Assembly (NCBI RefSeq): GCF_008831285.2 | Contig: NC_045142.1 | Location: forward strand, 10,537,952 to 10,601,951 | Length of the DNA: 64,000 bases | Source of the DNA: Nymphaea colorata | Lineage: Eukaryota > Streptophyta > Magnoliopsida > Nymphaeales > Nymphaeaceae | Reading direction: 5' to 3' | Shown: in pieces, positions 45,770-58,230 of the stretch | Layout: every line of letters begins with the position of its first letter | Numbering within the stretch: position 1 is the first letter of the stretch | Notes under the pieces: generated by a model | The model's input: only the letters and a program-made list of their open reading frames with translations | What the model was told of the DNA's origin: nothing | The model's database searches: none | Program-made: the position numbers and the translations under genes

Positions 45770-47846
45770 GGTGGCATCGTATTGCTTTCCCCCTCCGCCC
45801 CCCGCGTCACCACCACTCCTCTCTCTCCTGTATTTGTTGTCTTCCCCAAGCGGGTGCAAACACCTCAGCTTGTCGTAACAGGCCACCCTCCTTGACTAAA
45901 ATGTCCAGGCTCAGTTGATACGGTGAGATGATATTTGAAAAGTAAGCAGGCTGCCTTTAGCATGGCTTGCTAAATCAAGCTTGCCAGCATATGCGCATAG
46001 AATGGGCGTGATTCACCGTGAAAGAGCACCTATTTACTGGCAGCCTCTTGGATGGTTCAGCAATCTGAGACACCGCCAATTTCATGACAGGACCACTTCA
46101 TTGTCATAAATTAGCTGAACCAGGGCATCCATTGTTTGATTCGTCTAGCTTGCTTCTCAAGCCTACAGTGTGCAAACGCCTCTTTGCCTAATCGTTCAGC
46201 CCTCACTACCAAACTGTCTTATTTTCTCATGTTCGCAAGCTATAATCATTTAGAATCTTCGCATTTCGTTGAACGTTTTGAGCTCAAATCAGGTCAAGGA
46301 TGCTCCTGCGAGCGAACTATCAGGGACCCAATTTTCAGATGTTTTTTTGTGCTGGAGATTATTAGTCAAATATAACCATAAAGCTAGTTTTTAGACACCC
46401 TTTGACTTGTTCATTCATGACAGCATATATTGAATGTCATGACGTCATTTTGTTTCATGTGTCCGTAGCCTTATGATAGAAACAGAATTAAAGAACAAAC
46501 TACACAATGAGGGCACCAATTCAATTCTGAGTTAGAAACTATGATATACGTCTCGGAGGGTCTTTTTATCTTCATCCTATGGTCATGAGTTCTCTAATCG
46601 AACCAGCGAAGATCTTGAAGTCCTCGGCAGACCTCCTAAGGACAGCCTATCCTAGTCACAACACTAAATAAGATGAACTTATACTAGGTTAATCATCTAC
46701 TATCAATGCCTAATGACACTAACTTAAACTATTCTAAAATGTGACAATGATAAAGAAATAGAAACACAACTAAATCCTATATAATAAAACGACACAATAT
46801 GCAATATGGGACACAGCACCTAATTTTTATATGAAACCTACTCTAGAGTGCATGTAATTAACCAAAACTCTAAATAACAGCCAAAATTAACTAACTAAAT
46901 GAGCACCAATAAACAATGAAGAAAATCACATAAAATGACTATGCAAGTATAAATACAATCTTGCCAATAGAAGTAAGACTCAAACCTTCTACTATATAAA
47001 TTTTAAATAAAAGTTAATAATTTATGTGCAATGGCTAGGTAGATCTCGGCTTGGAACCAAAGGCTGCTTATCATGTTAGATTTCACAAAAACCTAATTTT
47101 ACTGATCCCAAAATTCCAGCGTTCAGCCTTATCGAAATTTCATATTGCCAGCCAGCCCAATTGTGTTCTTAGCTTCAAAAGAAATCCAAACACATAACCA
47201 TGCTCAGTTCTCCCTCATACATAACCATGCAAAATTCTTCAACATGTGAACGTGTAATTCATGCCTAATTTTATTATGCTTGTTGATTGGAGTTTCGTTT
47301 TAGAATTAGGAGTCAAGATTGAATGTAGTGACCAGCCAGTTCAGGGTAGTTCTCCAGTAGGCAGATTTGCTTTAGGTTTGTTGGTTTTGATAGGTTTCTC
47401 TTGTCTTAGTTTCAGTTCGTGATTTCACATAGTTCTATCCATGCTTTCGTTTCCTTCCATGAAGCGGATGCAACCTTATTCATATCACAATAGAATTCCA
47501 AGGTTTTGTATTTCTATGCATGTATATTGCTAGAATTTTCAAGCCTCCATGGAATCCGGGCCGTGGAGGTTCTCGTGCATGGCTGGAGACCACTGGAATA
47601 TCAAGGGCATATGTAGAATTGTGGTATTAGGAAGATTTGCGTAGGTATTATTGGAGTTAGAATGTTAAAGTTTTTTCTAAAATATAGATGGAGTTTGTTA
47701 GGAAATTACCACATATTAGGATTTTAACTTGTGGTTGATTTATCTTAGAAGAGGTCGATTTTCCTAAGTTTAATTTTTATTAAACCTCTCTAAGGTGGTA
47801 GCGAACCTATGCATCCCACATGCCGCATTCTTAGTTAGGTTTGCAT
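45770..47846. other. intergenic, nothing recognised
   Basis: No coding exon or repeat with clear ends. The ORF at 46,136-46,375 has no recognisable family. Confidence 0.5.
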
Positions 47847-48067
47847 CAGTGGTGGAGTAGAAAGTTTTAGTTGAGGGACACTGATCCATCTTATTATTGC
47901 AATAGATTGGGTGCATGTAAAACTACAAGGCACTAGCCTGGGTCTAGTGTGGGTGGTGCATATAGCTAGGCCTGAGTCGAGCATCATGATAATAAAACTT
48001 TTACAAAGGTTTGCACAGGTTGTGCTGGGCAGTTACCCACACCGGCCCCATGATAGCTCCGCTACTG
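47847..48067 (+). mobile_element. hAT-type MITE with perfect 8-bp target duplication
   Basis: A 221-bp element starting CAGTGGTGGAG and ending CTCCGCTACTG, inverted ends of the CAGTGGCGGAGCC family. The direct repeat GTTTGCAT flanks it at 47,839-47,846 and 48,068-48,075. The internal hairpin (GGTTGTGCTGGGC-agtt-ACCCACACCGGCC) lies about 25 bp from the right end. No coding capacity. Confidence 0.85.
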
Positions 48068-48075
48068 GTTTGCAT

Positions 48076-49467
48076 TAATTCATTCATTATTCAAATTAGC
48101 TAAGTAATTTATCTCACATATTGCATTTAGGGTTTTGATTTTCTTTATATCATTTAGAGAGTTCACTCAAAAAGGTGAGTTCCAAAGACTCCTCTTCGTA
48201 TCACGCCAGCTATAGTGATATTTTCATTAGATTGTTTCCTAATTTTTATGATATGTTAGTTTTAAGAAGTCTTAGAATAGATTTGATAAGTTCAATTTAG
48301 GTAAAAGTCTAGATTAGGATACAGACATGGTCAAAGAAGTCTCCTGGTCTAACGAGGAAGCTAATTGTTGACATCTAGAGGAATCTTCTAGAGGTCAACC
48401 GATTTGGAAGCCAATTTAGATAGGACATAATTTGACTTTGATGATTAATTTATTCAATAATTATTTAGGATAATTACCATAGTGAATGGATTAGGGTTTT
48501 TAACTTTTACCTTAGGTAAAATGGGATAGGCATTTGTAGTAGTTAGACCGCACTTGAGATGGTGTGTCTTCATTTAAGGAACTCTTCAGGACCCACCCAA
48601 TCCTAGGTGGCATCCTTAGTTATTCAGTTCTTATCTCATTTAATTAAATTAAGATTAGATAAGTAGTTAACTAACATAGGATCATATCATATAAACCACA
48701 TACAAGCGTTCATATGGGATAGATGACTAATACACATTGTAGATTGGAAATCCATATCATTTATGCATATCATTAATATTATCATGCATTTTTCATGTTA
48801 CATAGGTGTCAAGCAACCTATCCCATGTCATTCAATGTCATCCATATTAGCACATCATGCATGCATAACATCATATCTTACATACCATTTGCATACCATA
48901 TCATCATGTAGCCTATATATTATATATGTGTAACTTCATCATTTCATGTTCTCATGTCATCATCATCCATCATCGCTTGCTCATAGTGCTTATTGCCTTA
49001 GGGACCCATATCACATGTAACCGTAGCTTTAATATGGACAAGGTTTGGGAATTGATCAGTATCATTCTTTGATTGCACCTCTCAAGGTTTTCGTCATCGC
49101 TCTTCTAAAATTTCTCGGAGAACTAAGCATTTTCTGAAGGGATTTGATTTGATCGCCTCTGATGTTTTGTTGGCTGTCCATGGGCTAAGTTTAAGCCTTA
49201 AGGGAAGGTCCTGGCATTTGTTTTCTGGATTTATTTAAAGAAAATTGAGTGGTTACACTAAATCAAGAACAGTTCAGGTCTACATGTTCTATACTAGCAC
49301 AAAGAGGACAATTTAGGTCTGCATGTTCTAGAAAGCAAGCACACATGCTGCTTTGGGGACTATCATGAAATAAGATACTCCATTCATGTCATTTGTGGAT
49401 AGAGCTTCTCTAGTTTGTTACTTAAATTTAGGGATGACCCTATTTCATATCTTCATCCCTTCCTAGG
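48076..49467. other. intergenic, unclassified
   Basis: AT-rich DNA with many CATCAT/CATATC words from 48,600 to 48,990 and no coding signal. The texture resembles non-coding parts of decayed LTR elements, but I found no LTR pair, primer site or protein. Confidence 0.4.
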
Positions 49468-49870
49468 TAGTGACAAAGCCAAAAACTTTTTAGTTGAGAA
49501 GCATTATTTCATGAATTTTCATTCCCTAAGAGGCATTAGCATATATAAACCGGGCCATATATAGGTGGGGACTCAATGGGGCATTCGCGTATGCCCCACG
49601 GAGCCTATTCTCTGAAATCTTAATTAGTGGTTGAACGTAGGTAGATCTGGGTTCAGTTATATAGGAGAACCTCACGAGACCCGAGCCACTGCCCCGTAGC
49701 CAATTGAAATTTTGTTAACTATATGTTTAGTGGCCCATGGAAAAAAAAAATTCTGACTCTGCCCCTTAGTATAAATAAACAAATAGTTGAATGCACCTAT
49801 ATGTAAATAAAAAAAAAACTTGAGGGCTGGTTTAGGCAACTGCCCACATCAGCCAATATGTGGCTCTGCA
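49468..49870 (+). mobile_element. hAT-type MITE interrupted by a second MITE
   Basis: The outer element starts TAGTGACAAAGCCA and ends TGGCTCTGCAACG, with the family hairpin at 49,825-49,853 (GGCTGGTTTAGGC-aact-GCCCACATCAGCC). It is flanked by TTCCTAGGT and TTCTAGGT, a decayed target copy. Its interior is split at about 49,558 by a segment ending AAAAAATTCTGACTCTGCCCC near 49,767, the right end of the CAGGGGCGGAG-type MITE seen at 26,027-26,386. TATAAA occurs on both sides of that insert. The left end of the insert is not sharp. Confidence 0.6.
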
Positions 49871-52021
49871 ACGTTCTAGGTCCACCACTTGCTAGTGCCA
49901 CACGGTATGCTCCTCTTGACTATGAGGCATGGTGCATAAAATTTTCAAAGCTTTCAAACAAGGGCCATGCCTCATCCTTGCTTTCATCATGGATCAAGCC
50001 ATCTTTAGGGTGATTTGCTAGCATTTCTCTTCAAGGTGCATATTATCACACTTTACCGTCGTAGGGGCCAAAATATAGTTTCAAAATTTTAACAGGAACC
50101 GAAATAAAAATTTTCAAATTTTTTTGTATATACTAAACTATTTTTTTTATTTAAACGTAAATTTTTAAAATTTTTAAAATCTGATGTGAGGGGAGGCACA
50201 GGGGCCCCTGCCCACCCCTCCTAGCCGCAACACTGGCTCTAGGGTTTGTTCTAAAAATAGATTTGTGGTCTTCAAAGGCCTGCATGAGCTCGGGGTCTTG
50301 CAAACATTGCCCCTGCATCTGTCGAGATTGGTTTTGTGTGAGTTCTAATAACCTAAATGGTTCTTTACCCACATGCCTAACCTGCACCCGTGATCGAACC
50401 TCAAATTGTGCATACAAGTTTTATCTAAAGATTGCTTGTTGTGGCTACAACTAGCAATAAAAAGTTAAAAAAAAAAAGCAAAATAATTAATGGAAAGACC
50501 CCCTTTAATTTTTTATGAAACTAGAAACCTTAGAGCATGTCATACTTACTAGATCAGTCTTCCCTAAATTTTGAGAGAGAAGAAGGACCCCAAAATCGAA
50601 TGAAAAATCTAATTCTAAAACAGACTCTACAAGGAAAGCACCTAAAAAATTTTGTGAAAATTGTTAGAGATTAAACATTAGACAAGAAGGCCCAAATTCT
50701 AAAAATTAAAGCAAAGTTCTGTACTTCAGAAAAAAAAAAGGGAAGGTTTAAAAATCAATAAGTTTTCAACAACAATTCTGAAAATCCTAAAATTCTGTGG
50801 TTAGTCTCTAGACTTGAAAATCAATTCGGTGTTCAGTCCCCAAACCCTAGAGAGGGAGAGAGTCAACCATTTTTTGCCTTGAAAAAGGGGAACAAATTCT
50901 TTTGTTCGATGTGTTTTGAAAGATGGATCAAAACAGAGGCTTTTAACAACAAATTTTTTGGTCGAACTAAACTAGTCTTGCTCTATGGATATTGCCGATA
51001 CTGCATGCCAAAAATAAAAATTTTTGAGAAAGGTTTGACAATTTAAATTGAATTTTGAAATTTTATAATCTTCTGACAGAAAGGTAGAAAACGTGACTAG
51101 CTTTGTAAGCTTGAACCTACAATCAATGAAGAAAAACAAATATCATACGCATACAAAATACTAAGGTAATTTATCTAAACATGCAATATTCAATCAAAAA
51201 TGAAATCATACAATAAAAAATAAATAAAAATTATCATATCTACTCTACCATAACCTTGTTTATCTTGTTGCTCCCTCCACTCTTTGAACGCACTATCATA
51301 ATGGAGAAGAAAAAACTAAACAACAATGCATGCAAATAAAAACACTGCCGCTACATTTACTAAGTTAATGCCTAGAAGTCGCGCCAGGTCTGCTGGCAAA
51401 TATTGTGGCGCGTATAATAGCTCATGGCTTGTGCATGATAGCAAGACCTGCCAGTATAAGTACAATTTTTCTAAGGTAATCCCATTCTTGTCATATGTGT
51501 TTTTAAGCTGTGATCTGCATATTAATTAACCGTTTAGTATAATCAACTGTTTACAGAAGTTATACGATTCTGTATATTTTTTTTATTATTTAAATCAAAC
51601 TTGAACTAATAACTGATATCTTGTTGTCGGTGCCTCATTCTTCGTTTGCCTTCTTACTAGCTCAGGCCAACCTCGCTTGACAAGTAAACAGCATTTCGAG
51701 TCCGAAGTTGAATGCTGCATCAGTTTACGTATCTCTTCAATTTGTTGTAATGTGAAGAAGTGGGGTCTAATCAGAGTCTCCATCAGATATTGAATAAACA
51801 TAAAGATCCCACTTGCAGAACAAGTCTTGGAAAAACCCTGCATCTAAGCCATTGACTTGAACAAGCAAGACGAGTTCTGTATATCTTACGCGGCTTTGGG
51901 ATGGGCCACTGTAAGAGACTATATAATGTCGCCCGACAAGACAAAAGAACATAAGGTCCTGAAAGATATGATGTGAAATGAAAGGTCTGCAAGATTGATA
52001 GTAGCTTTGTATGAAGTTTCT
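49871..52021. other. intergenic, no gene supported
   Basis: The 50,040-50,240 block is MITE-like (AAATTTTT-rich, ending GCCGCAACACTG). A minus-strand ORF at 50,151-50,417 and a plus-strand ORF at 51,326-51,529 that ends near a GTAATC donor look superficially protein-like, but I recognise neither family. Confidence 0.4.
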
Positions 52022-52027
52022 TTTATT
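52022..52027 (-). terminator. mannanase polyadenylation signal
   Basis: AATAAA on the minus strand (TTTATT on plus), about 147 bp beyond the stop codon of the mannanase gene. Confidence 0.55.
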
Positions 52028-52173
52028 AGAAGTAACCAGATATACCTATTACAATTTCTTCGTTAACATCTTGAGCTCTGCAGTTGTTACACAAAGCAGA
52101 GCGTCAACAATCCCCACAAAACAGAAACTATTTAAGAAACTAAGGGTTATATTGGTGCTGAAGATCCTCCTTT

Positions 52174-54338
52174 TTAATGAACAAGGCCCTTCATTTTTCT
52201 ATTAGCCGTCATCCTTGCAAACATACGGTTAAGTCCCGATAGTTTGTGCGATTGCTCTGCAATCAAATTTGCAGTAGTTGGGTCTTCATTCACTATGATT
52301 TCATATCCATCTCTAAGGTCATCCATGCCTTCAGCCAACATTTGCCAGAACAGTGCACCACCTCCAGCACCACCACTTCTTGCAGAGGTATAAATACTGT
52401 TGTAGACACTTTGATAGAGGTTCTCCCTCTCTGTCTGCGTGAAGCCTGAGTCCTTTGAAGACTTACCAAATTCTGTAAAGAGAAGTGGCTTTCTAAGTTC
52501 ATAGTTTGAGTCGTCAATGTGTGACTGCACCCAGTTGTATAAGAAATTGAGCTGATCTTGTTCACTTGAACTCCCAGAAAGCCTGTAAAACAAAAGAAGG
52601 GAATAATTATGCCCTTCTGAAAAATATAAAAACTGTAGCAGTTTACTTTCTGAAAAAAAATCGGTCAGGAAGAATTGCTCAGTTAATGCAGCTCTACTGC
52701 CTAGTCTGTATATGAAAAGGAATTTAGAAGAAAATAGGAAGTTGCACATGCAGCTGATCTTTTTCCACATATGCTGCATCTTTGGTGGGGAGGAAAATGC
52801 TACTGAATTTCTGAGAAATTGTTAATATAAATAAAAGAAAGTGCATTTCATGAAAAACTTGTGAAAAGGGCTGCAGAAAAATCGTGAAGAAAAAATGATG
52901 TTAAAGAATGTTTAAACTGGTGTGTTCAAAAGTCTAAAGGCACATTACTAGCATGAAAGATGAAGAATTAAACCGAGGTAAAAGGCTCCTGTTGCTTGTT
53001 TAGAAGATCATGGAAAGGCTACATATGATTGAAAAGGTCAATTTCACGTGGATGGCAATCTAAAAAGCATTCTGCCATGGAAAATAACAAGAAAAAATTG
53101 TGGTAATTACCATTGATCTGGATATGCATGGATGGTAGCAAAATCAATCCCTGCTACTTGATTGTTAGTGATGAAGTCGGTTCCAACTCCATAACCTGGA
53201 TTATACTGCTTCCTTGAAGGTGTTGATTCGCCATAGAAACCTTCTAGGCCCACTTCTAGTAGATGTTTACTGTCTATGGACTTCAAGTAATCAGCCATTT
53301 CTTCGATCCAACCCTGGATATTTTCCATCGAGGAAAAAGAAAGTGCACTCTCAGATTCTTCCATAAAACAAGACTATCTGCAAAATTTTAGATGCCAAGA
53401 ATTTTGGTAATATTTTCGTACCTGAAGTGTCCTGCCAGAGAGGTCACTCTGGCATCGAGGCTCATTTATGAGCTCCCATGAAAAAATGGTGGGATCGTCC
53501 TTATATGCTATGCCAGTGAATGAATTCACTCGGGTAAGAATAGCCTGCCAAATAAAAGAAAGTTTGATTTTAGTTAAAGTCCATCATGAGAAATCAATGA
53601 AGGACCACAAATATGAAACAGTAACCAACGAATAAAAGAGCCAAGGTGAAATGGAAGAAAACACAAGGTAACAACATATTCTCACACAGAGTGAGAGAGA
53701 TACTTTGATATGGTTCTTATAGTAGCCTTTGACAACTGGGTTTGTGTAGAAATCATCATCGGAGCTCAAATACTGTCCCTGATCTCTTGCCCATTGCACA
53801 TATTGATGCCTTCCACCATAATTTTCGTAGTTATTGGCTAGGCTCAGTATGAGGTAGATCCCATATTTTTTGGCTTCAGAGACAACAAAGTCTAGCCCCT
53901 GCAAAATCCACCAAGTTCTGTTTAGAAATTCAATATTTTGGAATGCAGCACATGTACAACCCCCAAAGCAAAAAAATGTCACTGACTTGAAAGAAAATGG
54001 TAAAACATAATCACCTTGAACATTTCCTCATTATAGGAGCCAGGTGAATACTGCAATGCTCTATAGCCACCATCACTAAAAGCCCAAGTACGAGCCACAG
54101 TTAAACCGTAGCTAGAAGCCTGTTTGAAAACAGAGCTCACTTTGTCTCTCTGTGAAGGATCAGAAGCCATGTACATTAACCAGTAGGCATTGAAACCATT
54201 CACATAAATTGGATTCCCATTCAGAACAAAATGGCTCCCACTGGTTCCAACAAAACCAGCTTGAGCAGCAACATGACCTCCCATGTGGAAGGCTAGGAAT
54301 CCAATGAAAAGAGCAACCGCAGACTGCATTCTCTCCAT
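52174..54338 (-). CDS. MAN: mannan endo-1,4-beta-mannosidase (GH5), secreted
   Basis: The enzyme cuts internal beta-1,4 links of cell-wall mannans, used in wall loosening and endosperm or fruit softening. Minus-strand exons, 5' to 3': 54338-54015, 53898-53704, 53544-53422, 53313-53111, 52582-52174. All introns are GT..AG and all phases join, giving 417 aa, the usual length for plant GH5 subfamily 7. A hydrophobic signal peptide (about 1-27, ending HVAAQ) predicts export to the wall. Motifs are [45 protein letters not shown] with the acid/base Glu201, [27 protein letters not shown], and [10 protein letters not shown] with the nucleophile Glu319. Both catalytic Glu are present, so the product should be active. 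An upstream ATG (54,515-54,517) could be joined in frame by a possible GTAAGC donor at about 54,493 and an AG near 54,371, adding 18 residues. I keep the downstream start. Confidence 0.96.
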
Positions 54339-54732
54339 GCCCAAACCCTTGGATCCCGAAAGACAAGCTCAATAAACAAAAATGGAAGAAGAAATGGTGA
54401 TTCACCAAATCCCACCAAATGTGGCTTTTCTTTATTTGAAGTAGCAAGTGGAGAAACTAATGAACTGCTACCAATATGTGATGTTGGCTTACCCAAAAGC
54501 CAGAACCAGGCCTTCAAAGAAGTAACAGCTCACTTCAAGAAGTTGGATGTCGCATACTTTGTCAGGAAATCTGGATTTTGTGGCTCAAAAACCTGTTTAA
54601 CCTAGAAGCCACCAGAGGACATGACCAACAGGACGTTCTTCTAACTGCAACACTGGAGAAAGTGACAGAAAAGGCTGATGCTTGAGATGGTGCCTCTCTT
54701 TGCTTGGATGACATGGAGCTTCAGATCAGGCA

Positions 54733-54740
54733 TTATATAG
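54733..54740 (-). promoter_or_regulatory. probable TATA box of the mannanase gene
   Basis: On the minus strand the sequence is GGCTATATAATGCC, a consensus-like TATA box about 395 bp upstream of the start codon. It implies a 5' UTR of roughly 365 bp that contains upstream ATGs unless an intron is removed. Confidence 0.5.
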
Positions 54741-54741
54741 C

Positions 54742-55663
54742 CTTCGGGTGCCTGCAACAGAACAGAGTTACTCCCTGCTTTTCTTGCTGATTACCTGCGA
54801 GCAGACACAGATGACAGCAGCAGACTGAGGAGAAATGATGAAACCTCGATGTGTGCCTAGAATGAAGGACCGTGTAGTTTCAATGGCGATCTTTTTCCTC
54901 TCTTAAGAAAGGATATTTCAGTTGGGTTCTGTTTCCTAGCCCAGAATTTCTGTTGGGTAGTTAATGAAAGAAGAAGGATCTTCTCCATCACCACTCTTCT
55001 GTCATTGCACTCTCACTCGCTCCCTGTTGGCGGCCCATCCTAACATCTTGTGCTCTTCCTGCCATAATATTATCTCTGACTTCCTCACCGGAATTTCTCA
55101 TAACTGATCAGATGTGACAACCAACCTCGGTGTGGCTATCACATTGGATTAGTTGTTGGCAATCATCCAAATTCCAGAAGCACCTTCAATACTTTTCTTT
55201 CTTTAATCATTTCTTTCAGCTTTTTGTATTTTCACCGAACTGTTTTTCTTCTTCGTTTTCTTCCCACGCAAAGACAATGAGACGAAATCGGTGAAAACCT
55301 TCTCTCTCTCTTCTTCCTTTTTTACCAACCAATAGAAATCCTTAAACCGGGGGACAGAGGAGAAAAGGCACCAAAAGTAGGGGGCAGTTAGGAGGAATGT
55401 GGTTGGTTGAGCTTTTCCCTCGAGTACTTTATTGAATATTTGGCAATCCACGAGGCACCCATGACTTTTGTTCGACCAGTTATTATTATTATTGTGGTTG
55501 ATATTATCATCATTAGGATTAATTCTCTTATTGATTGCGACACTAATTGCATGTTGTATATGAATCTTCCATACTAAAGATCCGCCATTACCCACTAAAT
55601 TTAAAAAACTTGTGTGAAAAATGATGTTGCACAAAGTTGAGTTAGAAGCAAGTGTCCGCTTCT
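54742..55663. other. upstream of the mannanase gene, no gene
   Basis: Probable distal promoter region on the minus strand. The ORF at 55,203-55,691 is Asn/Ser/Lys-rich, lacks a domain and is not called. Confidence 0.4.
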
Positions 55664-55828
55664 CAGTCAAAAGAATTTTTTGGATGGGCACTCATTCACA
55701 GATTTCTATGTTCGAAGAGCAATCGTACTTGTAATAGAGCAAATATTTCAAAATGTTGGTGTGAAAATAAAGGAACATTGAGGAGCTGGTGTGGTTAGCT
55801 CAGCTGTTTATATGTGGCTCCACCATTG
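55664..55828 (+). mobile_element. hAT-type MITE copy, degenerate
   Basis: It starts CAGTCAAAAGAATTTTTT and ends GTGGCTCCACCATTG, decayed members of the CAGTGGCGGAGCCAGAA family. The interior GGGCACTCATTCA and AATATTTCAAAATGTTG parallel the 2,223-2,401 copy. The target duplication is not preserved beyond GCTT. Confidence 0.5.
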
Positions 55829-56054
55829 ATGCTTGGGCAGGTAAAAGTCTGACGTGCTTGTTAAGAATTAGAGGAATGAACTAGAAACAGCTACCCGATA
55901 GAAAATAACATACTTAATTAAAGGTTTCTTTTTTCTACCAATAACAAATTCAAAACATTTTACCAAATGTATTTTTTGTGTATGTTTTTCTATAAATATC
56001 TTAGCATCATAAAGCTACTTATGTTTTTTATAAATATCTTAATATTTGTGGCAG

Positions 56055-56146
56055 AAAGATTCTCCACTCACTTTGCCTGTGGATGGTCCTCGAGACCTCG
56101 ACCATTTACATGCCAATGGTTTTCCAACTTCAGTCTCATTGTTCAG
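56055..56146 (+). other. isolated exon-like segment, unknown
   Basis: 92 bp with a CAG acceptor in front (TTTGTGGCAG) and a CAG/GTGAAA donor behind. It is open in one frame and reads KDSPLTLPVDGPRDLDHLHA and so on. No neighbouring exon or family is recognised. It could be a gene fragment carried by a transposon, a decayed gene or chance. Confidence 0.25.
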
Positions 56147-58230
56147 GTGAAAAGATACTCTACAGATACGACAGGCCAGAGGATCAAGTTTGGAGCAGAG
56201 CATATGACAGTCGATCTCCACCATCAAAATCTTTGCAATGGATGGTTCATTTTTCTCAGCTCATTTGTACATGAACAGCTCTTTTCCATTTGGTGAATAA
56301 ACTAGCTTAATAAATTGTCAGGACCATATTAATGGGCATTATTCCTGTTGCTTAGCACTGTTGTTGTTTATAAAAGAAAATACAATCGCTGTAGCCAACT
56401 TGCCATCGTTCTAACTTTTTCTTTTACTTGATAGTTTAAGCAAACTTCTTCCCTCGAGTGCAGATCTGTTTGTCTGTTGTCTTTGTTTGTTAACATGAAA
56501 CCAGTACTGGAGCCACCATGTGACTGGACCAGGCCGCTGTTTACACCAGCCCATAAAAGCTTTCACTGGGACGCGCAGGACCAGGGTTCAGCCATGTGCA
56601 GTGCCCACGTTAGTCCAAGCCAGAGACCAATAAGTGCCCTTCGCCCAAAATTTTCTGGCTCCAACTACTGTATGAAACAAAAGTCGCATTTTTCAGTTGA
56701 TGCACCATCATCAGTAAGAAAACTCTTAAGTGATAATAATTGGTTTGAGTTTCTTTTTTTTTTTTTTTCCAATAGTTATTCGTACTTGAAGTCTGATCCA
56801 AACGTGAAGATAAACTGTGGCAAGTTCAGGTGGTAAAGCAGCTACAATTAAAAGAGATATACCACGAAGAGGCTAAAGCTCAAACCCTTTTCTCTCCTTC
56901 TTTTGAGTTTAGAACTGCTTTGGAGCTTTACTTCTTTCAACTAAAGCCAACTAAAGACTAGCAATTGTCGCTATTGTTGGTTGCAAAGGAAAGGCATGCA
57001 AATTTCTTGAGTGGTTTCCCCTTTAACGTGGTGACATTTACAAGTGGCTTTTGCTAGATGAGCTGCTACTGTTATGGTCGTTAATAACTAATCTGCAGTA
57101 ATGTCCATTACTGCTATCAATAAGGTTATTATGCACTAAGATTGTTGCTAGTGGCGATGTTCGTTAATTAACAGACGGTGCCAACCGTTGGTTAATATTG
57201 TGGTCACACGGCAGAAAGGGAAAGTTCCCAAAATTGTGAGGCGAGAAACTGTGGTGACGCGACGGCGGATGCCAAAAACCATCTCGTGTTGCGAACCACA
57301 AATCAGCTGCACGTGACTTTCGTCACGAGATTATGTACATGGGGAATTGGGCCCGCTTTCTTTGGGTCACGGCAAGTTCTGGACAAAAAAAATAAATTTT
57401 GAAATCCCACGAAGCTTGCGTAATTGGTAAACCCAACTATTTGTAACAGATTGTGTGAGAACGATGATTGGCCGGCTTTTCTTCTTCTTCTTTTTGTTTT
57501 TTTTTTTATTCACACATCATGTACTTGAGCTATGAGAGGCCGGAAAATTCTTCTAGCGGTTGGTCTAATCTAATTTTATATTAAGTTTGGACAAAATTTT
57601 TTTTGCCTTTTCATAACATACAGTTTGATGCATTGCATGAGAACGGCTGTAATTGGATAAAACTAAAAAAAAAGAACACTTATTGGAATTATCGTGACTA
57701 TTTACTTTAAGAAAATCATATGACAAATATGAAATTGAAAAAAAAGTCTTTGTATTTTTAAGAGATTGAAATACCCCTTGAATAATGAAAAATATTTCAA
57801 TTAAGGAAACTCATTTGTTTATTCCATTGAGAAAAATTTCAGTCTTGAAAATATAACAAAATTTTTATCTTTCAACTTAATTTTCACCGTTGGATCTTCT
57901 TAAAATCAAAGGCTCAAACAATTTTCATCAAATACGGCTTATAAATGTATGCTATGTACGTGATATATATTCTAACAACTACCAATCTTGTTTTCTAATG
58001 AAACATATTTCTTTCCTTCATTCTTCCGGCAAAATGTGGTAGAACATGTGGAGAGGTGAGGAGAGCGATGGCTAAAAGGTCAAGTTATATATGAAAGAAA
58101 ATTTGATCCTTCCACCATGACTCTGATTCACTGAGTCTATTTCTATAAACCATTCACTGAGAGCAACAGGTTTATTTATTATACTCATATTTAGAAGTCA
58201 CTTTTTTATGTAAGTAGAAGCCATCTGGCC
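56147..58230. other. intergenic, nothing recognised
   Basis: No coding exon with support. A moderate-GC stretch at 57,170-57,370 has CACGTGA (57,312) and other motif-like words but no gene attached. A degenerate MITE-like phrase lies near 56,510-56,565 (GGAGCCACCATGTGACTGG). Confidence 0.45.

Noticed and set aside
45632-45886. ORFs with RERERE or SLSLSL runs here and at 28,527, 29,375, 43,130 and 44,960
   Set aside because: Translations of GA/CT microsatellites.
50151-50417. 88-codon minus-strand ORF possibly from a retrotransposon gag
   Set aside because: No diagnostic motif, and half of it overlaps a MITE-like block.
52174-52779. 201-codon minus-strand ORF taken whole as a gene
   Set aside because: Only 52,174-52,582 is the last mannanase exon; the rest is intron read-through.
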